Assembly: GCF_003952185.1 (NCBI RefSeq)
Contig: NZ_RXFS01000001.1
Coordinates: 310,001-374,000 of the forward strand
Length of the DNA stretch: 64,000 nt
Direction of reading: 5' to 3'
Origin: Variovorax sp. 679
Lineage (GTDB): Bacteria; Pseudomonadota; Gammaproteobacteria; Burkholderiales; Burkholderiaceae_C
Shown here piece after piece: positions 17,237 to 25,955 of this stretch; within the stretch, counting starts at the first letter, position 1, and each line of letters starts with the position of its first letter. A program made the translations under genes and the position numbers. A model generated the notes under the pieces. It searched no databases, was not told where the DNA came from, and saw only the letters and a list, made by a program, of their open reading frames with translations.

Positions 17237-18853
17237 ATGGAACAGAATCGCCCCATCACATTGCTCGTCTGCGCCCTCGGCGGCGAAGGCGGCGGCGTGC
17301 TCACCGAATGGCTGGTCGACACCGCGCGCCATGCCGGCTACGCGGCGCAGAGCACGTCGATTCCCGGCGTGGCGCAGCGCACCGGCGCCACCACCTACTA
17401 CATCGAAGTCTTTCCGGTGCCGCTCGCGCAGCTCGGCGGACGCCGCCCCGTGTTCAGCCTGAGCCCGGTGCCGGGCGCGCTCGACGCCATCGTTTCCTCG
17501 GAGCTGCTGGAAACCGCGCGCCAGGTCGGCAACGGCATGAGCGCGCCGCAGCGCACGCTGGTCATCAGCTCATCGGCGCGCATCTTCACGACAGCGGAGC
17601 GCATGCAGCTCGGCGACGGCCGTGCCGATGCACAGCGGCTGCTCGACGTGGTGAAGGCCTTCAGCCGCGAGCACCATGTGTTCGACATGAACGCCATCGC
17701 GCGCGAAAGCGGCACAGTGGTCAGCGCCGTGATGCTGGGTGCCATCGCGGGCAGCGGGCTGTTTCCGTTCCCGCGCGAGGCCTACGAGCACGTGGTGCGC
17801 GGCGGCGACACCAGCGCGCCCGAGAAGCTGGGCAAGATGGCCGCAGCCAGCCTGCGCGGCTTTGCCGCCGCCTTCGACGCGGTGAACGCCCCGCGCGCGC
17901 AGGCCGCCTTCGTGAGCAGCGTGATGGCCGGCGAGGGGAACGATGCGCCGCCGCAGGCCGCACCGCTGCCCGCCGAACTGGCCAGCCGCTTCCCTCCCGC
18001 CGTGCACGACATGCTCGCTCTCGGCCACGCCCGCGTGCTCGACTACCAGGATGCCGCCTATGGGGAGCTCTACGCGCAACGCCTCGGCCGCGTGCTCGCT
18101 GCCGAGCGCGTGGCCGACCCGGCCGGCGCGCGGGGCTTCGCCATCACCCGCGAGGCCGCGCGCTGGCTGGCGCTATGGATGGCCTTCGACGACATCGTGC
18201 GCGTGGCCGCGCTCAAGGGCCGCGCCAGCCGTGCGCAGCGGGTGCGGCGCGAGGTGCGCGCCGGCGAAGAAGACCTCGTGAAGGTCTACGACCACTTCAA
18301 GCCCGGCGCGGCCGAGTTCGCTGCGCTGCTGCCGCCGTCGCTCGCCCGCCGCGTCACGGCCTGGGACCGGGGCCGACAGGCACGCGGCCTCTCGCCATGG
18401 GCCTTGCCGCTGAAGGTGGGTAGCCACTCGGTGTTCGGGATGGCCTCGCTGCGGCTGCTGGCCTCGCTGCGCTGGCTGCGCCGGCGCGGCAGCCGCTTCG
18501 CCGAGGAGCAGGCGCTCATCGAGCGCTGGCTCGCGGCAGTCGAAGCTGGCACGCGCGAAGCCTGGGCCCTGGGGCACGAAGTCGCGCTGTGCGGGCGGCT
18601 CATCAAGGGCTACGGCAGCACCAACGAACGCGGCAAGCACAACCTGCTGCACGTGACCGACGAGCTCGCGGGCCGCACCGCCCTGCCGGCCGCGGCACGG
18701 GCCACGGCCATCGCCGCCGCGCGCGAAGCGGCACTGGCCGACGAGGGCGGCAAGGCGCTCGACGCCGCGCTGACTGCACACGGCGCCGCGCCGCGACCGG
18801 TGCAGGCGCAACCGATCCGGTGGATGAAGCGGCCGCCTTCGGTCAAGGCCTGA
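17237..18853 (+). CDS. iorB: Indolepyruvate oxidoreductase beta subunit with DUF6537-like C-terminal extension
   Basis: 538 residues from the ATG at 17237, chosen for GAGGAAG directly upstream; 17219 is in frame but overlaps iorA. Residues 1-200 are the gamma-type domain of 2-oxoacid oxidoreductases (CALGGEGGGVLTEWLVDTA, GVAQRTGATTYYIEV). The last 300 residues resemble the DUF6537 region otherwise found at the end of fused IorAB proteins. Classical IorB is only about 200 residues, so this is a split version of the fused bacterial enzyme. It acts with IorA in the cytoplasm. No ferredoxin gene lies nearby. Confidence 0.85.
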   Translation: MEQNRPITLLVCALGGEGGGVLTEWLVDTARHAGYAAQSTSIPGVAQRTGATTYYIEVFPVPLAQLGGRRPVFSLSPVPGALDAIVSSELLETARQVGNGMSAPQRTLVISSSARIFTTAERMQLGDGRADAQRLLDVVKAFSREHHVFDMNAIARESGTVVSAVMLGAIAGSGLFPFPREAYEHVVRGGDTSAPEKLGKMAAASLRGFAAAFDAVNAPRAQAAFVSSVMAGEGNDAPPQAAPLPAELASRFPPAVHDMLALGHARVLDYQDAAYGELYAQRLGRVLAAERVADPAGARGFAITREAARWLALWMAFDDIVRVAALKGRASRAQRVRREVRAGEEDLVKVYDHFKPGAAEFAALLPPSLARRVTAWDRGRQARGLSPWALPLKVGSHSVFGMASLRLLASLRWLRRRGSRFAEEQALIERWLAAVEAGTREAWALGHEVALCGRLIKGYGSTNERGKHNLLHVTDELAGRTALPAAARATAIAAAREAALADEGGKALDAALTAHGAAPRPVQAQPIRWMKRPPSVKA

Positions 18854-18887
18854 AACGACAGTACAGAAAAAGACAAGGAGACATTCG

Positions 18888-19874
18888 ATGACACACCCCA
18901 CCCTCCCCTTGCGACGATGCCTGCTCTGGCTGGCCGCAGCCGCCCTCGTGGCCCCCGCATACGCCAACAACGCAGCCAACTGGCCTGCCAAGCCGATCAA
19001 GGTGATCGTCAACTTCCCCGCGGGCGGCGCCGCCGACCAGATCGCGCGCGCCATCTCGCAACCGCTGCAGGAGTCGCTGAAACAGCCGGTGGTGATCGAG
19101 AACCGCGCCGGCGCCAACGGCAACGTCGGCGGCGAGGCCGTGGCACGCGCGCCGGCCGACGGCTACACGCTGCTGATGAGCTCGGGCGGCATGGTGTCGG
19201 TGAACCCGCACCTCTATTCGCGCATGAGCTTCGACCCGGCGAAGGACCTCGTGCCGGTGGCAGCCGCCGCGCGCGTGCTGGTGTTCCTCGTCACACGCCC
19301 TTCGCTGCCGCCGGCGAACGTGAAGGAGTTCATCTCGTACGTGAAGGCCAACCCGGGCAAGCTCACCTACGGCTCGCCGGGCAGCGGCAGCTCGCCGCAC
19401 CTGGCGGGCGAGATGTTCAAGACGCAGGCCAATCTCTTCGCGCTGCATGTGCCCTATCGCGGTGCCGCGCCCGCGCTGCAGGACCTGCTGGCCGGCCAGA
19501 TCGATTACGCCTTCGACCCCGGCATCGCGCTGACGCAGGTGCGCGCGGGCAAACTGCGCCTGCTGGCCGTGGGCAGCCCGAAGCGTTCGCCGCTCTTCCC
19601 CGACGTGCCTACGCTCGACGAGGCCGGGCTGCGCGGCTTCGATGCGGACACGGTGTTCGGCTTCTATGCCCCGGCGGGTACGCCGCCGGAAGTGGTGGCG
19701 CAACTCAACACGCAGATCAACCGCGCGCTCGCGCTGCCCGCCGTGCAGGAACGCATCGCGTCCATCGGTGGCGAGGCGCAGCCCGGTTCCCCGGCGGCAT
19801 TCCAGCAGCGCGCGGCTGCCGATTCGCAGCGCTTCGGCGCGCTGATCCGCGAACGCCGGATCGTGGCGGACTGA
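18888..19874 (+). CDS. Bug-family (TctC-like) periplasmic solute-binding protein
   Basis: 328 residues with a good ribosome site (AAGGAGA) and a signal peptide cleaved near AYANN (residue 26). The family hallmarks are present: WPAKPIKVIVNFPAGGAADQIAR at the start of the mature protein, YGSPGSGSSPHLAGE and HVPYRGAAPALQDLLAGQIDY. Bug proteins bind carboxylates and other small acids. Many are not encoded with TctAB membrane partners, and none lie here. It may scavenge or sense the pathway substrate, working alongside the separate TRAP system downstream. Confidence 0.9.
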   Translation: MTHPTLPLRRCLLWLAAAALVAPAYANNAANWPAKPIKVIVNFPAGGAADQIARAISQPLQESLKQPVVIENRAGANGNVGGEAVARAPADGYTLLMSSGGMVSVNPHLYSRMSFDPAKDLVPVAAAARVLVFLVTRPSLPPANVKEFISYVKANPGKLTYGSPGSGSSPHLAGEMFKTQANLFALHVPYRGAAPALQDLLAGQIDYAFDPGIALTQVRAGKLRLLAVGSPKRSPLFPDVPTLDEAGLRGFDADTVFGFYAPAGTPPEVVAQLNTQINRALALPAVQERIASIGGEAQPGSPAAFQQRAAADSQRFGALIRERRIVAD

Positions 19875-19877
19875 ACA

Positions 19878-21113
19878 ATGGCACTGCTGCTCAACGTCGA
19901 GGACTACAGGCGCCAGGCGCGACGCGCGTTGCCGCGACTGGTGTTCGACTACATCGATGGCGGCGCGGAAGACGAGCGCTGCCTGCAGCGCAACCGCGAC
20001 GCACTCGAGGCATTGCCGTTGATTTCAGAGTGCCTGCGCGACACCAGCAAGGTGGACATCGGCACCGGACTCTTCGGCCGCCGCTGGCGTGCGCCTTTCG
20101 CCATCGCGCCCATCGGGCTGGCCGGCCTCGTGCGGCCGCGCGCCGACGCCCTGCTGGCCGGTGCCGCGCAGGCGGCGGGCGTGCCTTTCATTCTTTCCAC
20201 CGCTTCCAACACGCGCATCGAGGATGTGCGCAACGCGGCCCCCGACGCCACGCTGTGGATGCAGCTCTACGTGATGGGCGAGCGCGCCATTGCCGAACGC
20301 ATCGTGCGCCGCGCGCGCAACGCGGGCTTCGAGGCTCTGGTGCTCACGGTGGACGTGCCTGTCAGCGGCCTGCGCGAACGCGACCTGCGGCACGGCTTTC
20401 GCGTGCCCATGCGCCTCACGCCCGGCACCGTGCTCGACATGGCGCGTCACCCCGCATGGCTGCTGCGGCTGGCCGGCGGCGGCATGCCGCAGTTCGCGAA
20501 CCTGCTGCCGGACGAAGACGACGGCGCGCCTGTCTCCGCGCAGACACAGGCCGCGCTGCTCTCGCGCGCCATGGACCGCACGCTCACCTGGGAAAGCCTG
20601 GGCTGGCTGCGCAAGCTGTGGGACGGCCCGCTGCTCGTGAAGGGCCTGCTGGGTGCGGAGGACGCGCGCCGTGCGCTGCGCCACGGCGCGGACGGCATCG
20701 TGGTCTCGAACCACGGTGGACGCCAGCTCGATGCGGCACCGGCCACCATCGCCGCGCTGCCGGCCATGCTCGATGCGGTCGGCAGCCGCATTCCGGTGCT
20801 GGTCGACAGCGGCATGCGGCGCGGCAGCGACATCGTCAAGGCCCTCGCGCTCGGAGCCAGCGCCGCGCTCGTAGGCCGCGCTCCGGTCTACGGCCTCGCG
20901 TGCGACGGCGAACAGGGCGCGCTCTCGGTGCTGCAGCTGCTCGCGCAGGAAACCGAACGCACGATGACCTTGCTGGGGGCCTCGCGCGTCAGCGAGCTCG
21001 GCCGCCGGCACGTCGAAATGCAGGTACCGCGTTCGCACACCGAACACGTCGTGCATGCATCCGTACCAGCGCACGGGAAAGCCTCCATTTACCCCGCGCA
21101 TGCCGCTGCCTAG
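19878..21113 (+). CDS. FMN-dependent alpha-hydroxy acid dehydrogenase (mandelate/lactate dehydrogenase-like)
   Basis: 411 residues, starting three bases after the Bug gene. It has the TIM-barrel fold of LldD, MdlB and glycolate oxidase: NVEDYRRQARRALPRLVFDYIDGGAEDE at the N-terminus, FILSTASNTRIEDV, VLTVDVPVSGLRERD, and the active-site SNHGGRQLD with His279 and Arg282. The enzyme oxidises an L- or S-2-hydroxy acid to the 2-oxo acid with FMN. In this operon its product would feed IorAB. Mandelate, hydroxymandelate or aryl-lactate are plausible substrates. The choice is inference. Confidence 0.88.
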   Translation: MALLLNVEDYRRQARRALPRLVFDYIDGGAEDERCLQRNRDALEALPLISECLRDTSKVDIGTGLFGRRWRAPFAIAPIGLAGLVRPRADALLAGAAQAAGVPFILSTASNTRIEDVRNAAPDATLWMQLYVMGERAIAERIVRRARNAGFEALVLTVDVPVSGLRERDLRHGFRVPMRLTPGTVLDMARHPAWLLRLAGGGMPQFANLLPDEDDGAPVSAQTQAALLSRAMDRTLTWESLGWLRKLWDGPLLVKGLLGAEDARRALRHGADGIVVSNHGGRQLDAAPATIAALPAMLDAVGSRIPVLVDSGMRRGSDIVKALALGASAALVGRAPVYGLACDGEQGALSVLQLLAQETERTMTLLGASRVSELGRRHVEMQVPRSHTEHVVHASVPAHGKASIYPAHAAA

Positions 21114-21160
21114 ATTGCGTATTCACTCGTAGAGACACACACAACACAACGAAGGAGACC

Positions 21161-22213
21161 ATGAAAGCCACTCGCCAACCCAATCCGCCCCGTCGCCTGG
21201 CCTCGGCCCTCGCAGCGGCCACCGCAGCCCTCGCGCTTGTCGCTCCCTCCGTTCAGGCGCAGGACAAGCCGGTGCAGCTCAAGCTGTCGAGCTGGGTGCC
21301 CGCGCAGCATCCGCTCAACCCCGCGCTGCAGGCGTGGGCCGACGACATCAAGAAGGAATCGGGCGGCACCATCACCGCGATCCTGTTTCCGTCGGAGCAA
21401 CTGGGCAAGGCCTTCGACCACTACGACATGGCGCGCGACGGCATCGCCGACTTCTCGTACGTGAACCCCGGCTACCAGCCGGGCCGCTTCCCGGTAATGG
21501 CGGGCGCGTCGCTGCCCTTCCTGTTCGCCAACGGCAAGGAAGGCTCGGCCGCCATCGATGCCTGGTACCGCAGCTACGCAGCCAAGGAGATGAAGGACGT
21601 GAAGTACTGCTTCGCGTTCGTGCACGACCCAGGCACCTTCCACTCGCGCAAGAAGATCACCGTGCCCGGCGACGTCAAGGGCATGAAGGTGCGCCCGGCC
21701 ACCAGCACCGTGGGCCAGCTCATCACATCGCTGGGCGGCACCAACGTCCAGGCCTCCGCGCCCGAGTCGCGCGACATGCTGGAGCGCGGCGTGGCCGACG
21801 CCATCACCTTCCCGTGGGGTTCGATCGGCCTCTTCGGCATCGACAAGGTCGTGAAGTACCACATGGACGTACCGCTTTACGTCACGCCCTTCGTGTGGGT
21901 GATGAACAAGGGCAAGTACGACGCGATGTCCGTCGCGCAGAAGAAGGTGATCGACGACCACTGCACCAGCGAGTGGGCGCAGAAGGTGGCAGGGCCGTGG
22001 GCCGACTTCGAGTTCGCGGGCCGCGCCAAGATGGCGTCGCTGTCGGGCCACGAGATCTACAAGCTCACGCCCGAGCAGCTGGATGCATGGCGCAAGGCGG
22101 CGGCGCCTTCGGAGGCGCAATGGGCCGAGAGCGTGAAGAAGGTGGGAGAAGAACCGAAGGCCGTGATGGACGCGCTCAAGGCCAGCCTCGCCAAGTACAA
22201 ATCGGCGCTCTGA
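21161..22213 (+). CDS. TRAP transporter substrate-binding protein, DctP family
   Basis: 350 residues with a ribosome site GAAGGAGACC and a signal peptide ending near SVQAQ (about residue 32). The mature protein begins with VQLKLSSWVPAQHPLNPALQAWADDI, a standard DctP start. It includes the region around KGMKVRPATSTVGQ that forms the carboxylate-binding arginine site. It captures an organic acid in the periplasm for the DctQM permease encoded immediately downstream. The setting points to an aromatic hydroxy or oxo acid. Confidence 0.92.
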   Translation: MKATRQPNPPRRLASALAAATAALALVAPSVQAQDKPVQLKLSSWVPAQHPLNPALQAWADDIKKESGGTITAILFPSEQLGKAFDHYDMARDGIADFSYVNPGYQPGRFPVMAGASLPFLFANGKEGSAAIDAWYRSYAAKEMKDVKYCFAFVHDPGTFHSRKKITVPGDVKGMKVRPATSTVGQLITSLGGTNVQASAPESRDMLERGVADAITFPWGSIGLFGIDKVVKYHMDVPLYVTPFVWVMNKGKYDAMSVAQKKVIDDHCTSEWAQKVAGPWADFEFAGRAKMASLSGHEIYKLTPEQLDAWRKAAAPSEAQWAESVKKVGEEPKAVMDALKASLAKYKSAL

Positions 22214-22216
22214 GCG

Positions 22217-22741
22217 ATGGCTACACGGTCCGCCAGCTACATGGACCGCGCGATCAACACGATCGAATGGCTTGCCGCCATCTTCGTGGGGATCGTCGCG
22301 CTCAACATCTTCGTGGCCGTGGTGCTGCGCAAGTTCTTCGACACCTCGATTCCCGACGCCTACGACTTCGGCCGCATGCTGCTGGGCATCCTGATCTTCT
22401 GGCGCATCGCGGCCACCAGCTACCGCGGCGGCCACATCACGGTCGACCTGGTGTGGACGGCGGCGGGCCCGCGCATGAAGCGCGTGATCGACGTGTTCGC
22501 CACGCTGGTGCTGCTGTTCGTGGTGGCGGTGCAGACCATCATGCTGTTCGACAAGGTGCGCGGCACCTATGTCGACAACGTGCAGACCTACGACCTCAAC
22601 ATCCCGACCTGGCCCTTCTACGCCGTGGCCTGGGCAGGCGACGTGTGTGCCGTGCTGCTCATCGCCATCCGCACCTACAGGCTGATCTTCCATCCGGAGC
22701 AGCTCGAGGAAGTCCACGCAGAACAGAAAGCCGACGAATGA
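22217..22741 (+). CDS. TRAP transporter small permease, DctQ family
   Basis: 174 residues with four predicted membrane helices (about residues 13-35, 50-70, 88-110 and 130-150). It is the small membrane subunit of a sodium-driven TRAP importer. It starts three bases after the DctP gene and its stop overlaps the DctM start (ATGA), so the three are co-translated. Confidence 0.9.
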   Translation: MATRSASYMDRAINTIEWLAAIFVGIVALNIFVAVVLRKFFDTSIPDAYDFGRMLLGILIFWRIAATSYRGGHITVDLVWTAAGPRMKRVIDVFATLVLLFVVAVQTIMLFDKVRGTYVDNVQTYDLNIPTWPFYAVAWAGDVCAVLLIAIRTYRLIFHPEQLEEVHAEQKADE

Positions 22742-24039
22742 GCCCGGACGCAGTTGCCATCCTGGGGTTCATCGCCCTCTTTGCGTTGATGCTGTTGCGC
22801 GTGCCGGTGGGCATGGCGATGGGGCTGGTGGGCGTGGTGGGCTACAGCTACCTCGTCGGGCCCGGCCCCGCGCTGAAGCTGGTCGGCCAGACCTCCATGC
22901 GCACCGTGACCGACTACACCTTCGGCGTGATCCCGATGTTCATGCTCATGGGCGCGCTGGTGTCCGTGTCGGGCGTGAGCCGCGAGCTCTTCAAGGCCGC
23001 GAACTCGATGATCGGCCACCTGCGCGGCGGGCTCGGCGTGGCCACCGTGGTGGCATGCGGCGGCTTCGCGGCGATCTGCGGCTCGTCGGTGGCTACGGCC
23101 GCGACCTTCTCGGCGGTGGCGTATCCGGAGATGCGGCGTTTCAACTACCCGCAGTCGTTCTCCACCGGCGTGATCGCCGCGGGCGGCACGCTGGGCGCGA
23201 TATTGCCGCCCTCGACCGTGCTCGCGGTGTACGCCATCCTCACGCAGCAGGACATCGGCAAGCTCTTCATGGCGGGCATCGTGCCGGGCATCCTCGCGAT
23301 GGCCATGTACGTGCTGACCATCGCGGTCATCGTGAAGACACGGCCCGGCTGGCTGCCCGGCGGCGAGGTCAAGCCGTGGTCGGAACGCCTGAAGGATCTG
23401 AAGAACGTGTGGGCGCCACTGGTGCTCTTCGTGTTCGTGATCGGCGGCCTCTACGGCGGCTTCTTCACGCCGACCGAGGCGGGCGGCGTGGGCGCGAGCG
23501 GCGCGTTCATCCTCGGGCTGGTGCGGCGCAAGCTCGACGGCCCGAAGATCCGCGAAGCGTTGCTGTCGGCCACGCGCACGGCGGCGGCGGTGTTCACGGT
23601 GCTGATCGGCGCGCTGCTGTTCGGCTACTTCCTCACCATCACGCAAAGCCCGCAGAAGCTCACCGAATTCCTCACCGGACTGGGCATCGGCCGCTACGGC
23701 GTGCTCGCGCTCATCATGCTCATGTACCTGGTGCTGGGCTGCCTGATGGACGCGATGGCGATGATCATCCTCACCGTGCCCATCATCTACCCGGTGATCG
23801 TGCACCTGGGCTTCGACCCCATCTGGTTCGGCGTGATCATCGTGATGACCGTGGAGCTGGGGCTGATCCATCCGCCGGTGGGCATGAACGTGTTCGTCAT
23901 CAAGAGCGTGGTGAAGGACGTGAGCTTCACCACCATCTTCAAGGGCGTTCTGCCGTTCATCGTGACCGACATCGTGCGGCTGGTGATCCTGATCGCATTC
24001 CCCATCATTGCCTTGTGGCTGCCGACGAGAATGGGCTGA
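22738..24039 (+). CDS. TRAP transporter large permease, DctM family
   Basis: 433 residues, about twelve membrane helices, the transport channel of the system. Family features include LRVPVGMAMGLVG near the start, GFAAICGSSVATAATFSAVA, and ILPPSTVLAVYAILTQQDIG. It overlaps the DctQ gene by four bases upstream and the thioesterase gene by one base downstream (TGATG), so it lies inside a tightly packed operon. Driven by a sodium gradient, it imports the acid captured by DctP. Confidence 0.93.
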   Translation: MSPDAVAILGFIALFALMLLRVPVGMAMGLVGVVGYSYLVGPGPALKLVGQTSMRTVTDYTFGVIPMFMLMGALVSVSGVSRELFKAANSMIGHLRGGLGVATVVACGGFAAICGSSVATAATFSAVAYPEMRRFNYPQSFSTGVIAAGGTLGAILPPSTVLAVYAILTQQDIGKLFMAGIVPGILAMAMYVLTIAVIVKTRPGWLPGGEVKPWSERLKDLKNVWAPLVLFVFVIGGLYGGFFTPTEAGGVGASGAFILGLVRRKLDGPKIREALLSATRTAAAVFTVLIGALLFGYFLTITQSPQKLTEFLTGLGIGRYGVLALIMLMYLVLGCLMDAMAMIILTVPIIYPVIVHLGFDPIWFGVIIVMTVELGLIHPPVGMNVFVIKSVVKDVSFTTIFKGVLPFIVTDIVRLVILIAFPIIALWLPTRMG

Positions 24040-24464
24040 TGAGCAACAGCAACAACAGAGAGATCGTCTACACGGTGCGCGTGGAGTTCGGCGACTGCGA
24101 CCCCGCAGGCATCGTGTGGTTTCCCAACTTCTTCCGCTGGATCGACGCGGCATCGCGGCACTTCTTTGCCGAATGCGGCGTGCCGCGCTGGGAGGAAACG
24201 ACCCAGACGCTGGGCGTGATCGGCACGCCGCTGGTCGACACGCACACGCGCTTCGTGAAGGCCGCGAGCTATGGCGACACGCTGCAGATCGCGGTGCGCA
24301 TCAGCGAGTGGCGAGAGAAGAGCTTCGTGCAGACGTACCGCGTGACGCGCGGGGACGACCTGATCCTCGAATGCGAGGAAGTGCGGATCTTCGGTGCGAA
24401 ACGCGAAGGCGGAGGGATCCGGGCGGTGGCGATTCCGCCCTCGATACGGGTGCTCTGCGAGTAG
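24039..24464 (+). CDS. 4-hydroxybenzoyl-CoA-type acyl-CoA thioesterase
   Basis: 141 residues, a single hotdog domain. The segment EFGDCDPAGIVWFPNFFRWID, with Asp21 in the position of the catalytic aspartate (second Asp of GDCDPAG), and REKSFVQTYRV closely follow the 4-hydroxybenzoyl-CoA thioesterase of Pseudomonas CBS-3 as I remember it. It would hydrolyse an aroyl-CoA to the free aromatic acid. Its start overlaps the DctM stop, making it the last gene of the operon. This identity is the best clue that IorAB here makes an aroyl- or arylacetyl-CoA. Confidence 0.85.
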   Translation: MSNSNNREIVYTVRVEFGDCDPAGIVWFPNFFRWIDAASRHFFAECGVPRWEETTQTLGVIGTPLVDTHTRFVKAASYGDTLQIAVRISEWREKSFVQTYRVTRGDDLILECEEVRIFGAKREGGGIRAVAIPPSIRVLCE

Positions 24465-24475
24465 CCGTCGCCAGC

Positions 24476-24943
24476 TCAGCGAGCCCCGGCCTGCAGCTTC
24501 GCGAGCAGGCCATCTACACCATGATCGATCAGGTCGAAGACCTCGACGAAGTCCTTCTGACTGCCGTACCACGGGTCGGGCACGTCGCCTTCGATGTTGT
24601 CAGCGTATTCGGTGAACAGGTGGATCTTGCCGGCCGTACCGGCTGGTGCAAGCCTGCGTAGCGCGGTGCAATGCCCGGCGGTCATGCCGATGATCAAGTC
24701 GAAGCGCTCGAAGTCGGACTTGCGGACCTGCCGTGCGGCGTGAGCATGCATCTCGATGCCGCGGCGTCTTGCCTCGGCCACGGAGCGCGGATCGGGCGGA
24801 TTGCCGCGCTCCTCGTCGGAGATGGCGGCGCTGTCGACATCGATGTCGAGGCCGGCTGCCTGGGCCTTGTGCATGAGAAGGGTTTGGGCTGTGGGGGAGC
24901 GGCAGATGTTGCCGGTACAGATGAACAGGATTGCGGTCTTCAT
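24476..24943 (-). CDS. Low-molecular-weight protein-tyrosine phosphatase
   Basis: 155 residues from the ATG at 24943. The P-loop CTGNICRS (Cys9, Arg15) is the CX5R active site, and DPWYG near residue 125 provides the general-acid aspartate. Bacterial members remove phosphate from tyrosine-autokinases or from protein arginine. The gene converges on the thioesterase gene with 11 bases between stops and has no obvious partner kinase in the window. Longer upstream reading to 25135 is not supported. Confidence 0.9.
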   Translation of the reverse strand: MKTAILFICTGNICRSPTAQTLLMHKAQAAGLDIDVDSAAISDEERGNPPDPRSVAEARRRGIEMHAHAARQVRKSDFERFDLIIGMTAGHCTALRRLAPAGTAGKIHLFTEYADNIEGDVPDPWYGSQKDFVEVFDLIDHGVDGLLAKLQAGAR

Positions 24944-25023
24944 TGCCAACGATTCTCGTGCCAGCCATTTGCGAGACGACATAATGGATCGCATCCATAC
25001 CGCCGACAAAGAGTGACGCAAAA

Positions 25024-25587
25024 ATGAGGGTACCGGCATATATCTCGCTTCTGGCATTTGCAGGCCTCTCCGGCGCAGCCGCAGCGCAGGAGCAGTTCCA
25101 GATCTTCGGCCTTCCGTTGGGAGCAAAGATGCCAAATGCGGTGAAGGCGTGCGCCCCGAACTTGAAGACGTCCAATACAGTATGTTGGCTCGATCGTCCC
25201 TCCATCGACAAGGACAAGAAACAAACCGGACGCGCCCTGTTGCCGGACGACAAGTCGCCTGGCTGGGCCGGGCGCGGGGAAGTGAGACTGACCATCACTT
25301 CGACAGGAATCTTGGAGAACGTGAGGATCGGCCGTATGCCGATCGGCGACGAGTCCGTGATCAGGTCATCGATCGAACGTCGATTCGGGGGGCCGAGCGA
25401 TTCGGGCAACTACCCGAGTGGCAGCTATGCCCGGTGGGCAAAGGCTGAGGCGGACATCAAGTTGATCTGCCCGATCCAATCCCCGCAGTGCATCATCGAA
25501 TTTCTTTCGGGCGCCGAATTCAGGCGCCGAGAAGCGGCAAAAGAAGCGGAAGCCATCGAGCGCTTGCGCAAGCCTCTAACCCCCTGA
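25024..25587 (+). CDS. Secreted protein of unknown function
   Basis: 187 residues. A signal peptide covers about residues 1-21 (cleavage after AAAAQ). The mature part has four cysteines, two near residues 43 and 54 and two in CPIQSPQC near the end, which could form disulfides. A charged, helix-prone tail (RRREAAKEAEAIERLRK) ends it. I do not recognise the family. Base composition is clearly lower in GC than neighbouring genes and codon use is less biased, which hints at a fast-evolving or acquired gene. It is divergent from the phosphatase gene, with 80 bases between starts. Confidence 0.7.
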   Translation: MRVPAYISLLAFAGLSGAAAAQEQFQIFGLPLGAKMPNAVKACAPNLKTSNTVCWLDRPSIDKDKKQTGRALLPDDKSPGWAGRGEVRLTITSTGILENVRIGRMPIGDESVIRSSIERRFGGPSDSGNYPSGSYARWAKAEADIKLICPIQSPQCIIEFLSGAEFRRREAAKEAEAIERLRKPLTP

Positions 25588-25663
25588 TGCGTTGCGGCTA
25601 CCCCGAAAACGCAACACAGAGGCAATACAGCCTCTTTCGCATTGCAGGAAGGCATTCCGAGGG

Positions 25664-25692
25664 TTGACGTCCATATGCCGCGGTGCAACAAT
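25664..25692 (+). promoter_or_regulatory. Candidate sigma-70 promoter of the mgtA leader
   Basis: TTGACG at 25664-25669 and AACAAT at 25687-25692 are separated by 17 bases. The -35 element is near-consensus and the -10 is weaker. Transcription from here would give an untranslated leader of about 690 bases before mgtA. Confidence 0.4.
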
Positions 25693-25955
25693 CCGGAAAT
25701 CTTCATTTCGGAGCCCCGTGCGTGGACAGTGCCAGTTGGATCAGTGACAAGACGCGTGCCTCGGCGGGCGTGACACATCCGGCCCTCTAGCGCAGGCTCT
25801 CCCGCGCTGCGTGCCGGTGTGCACACAGCGTGAACCATTTGCCTCCGCGGCAAACGGCTTCCCTCCTCCCGATCCCCGTCGTTTTCGTCACTGACTTTTT
25901 CAGTCAGCTTGCGTGCGTCCGTGCGCGAGGCCCTTCTGTGCGAAGGAGCCTTGTC

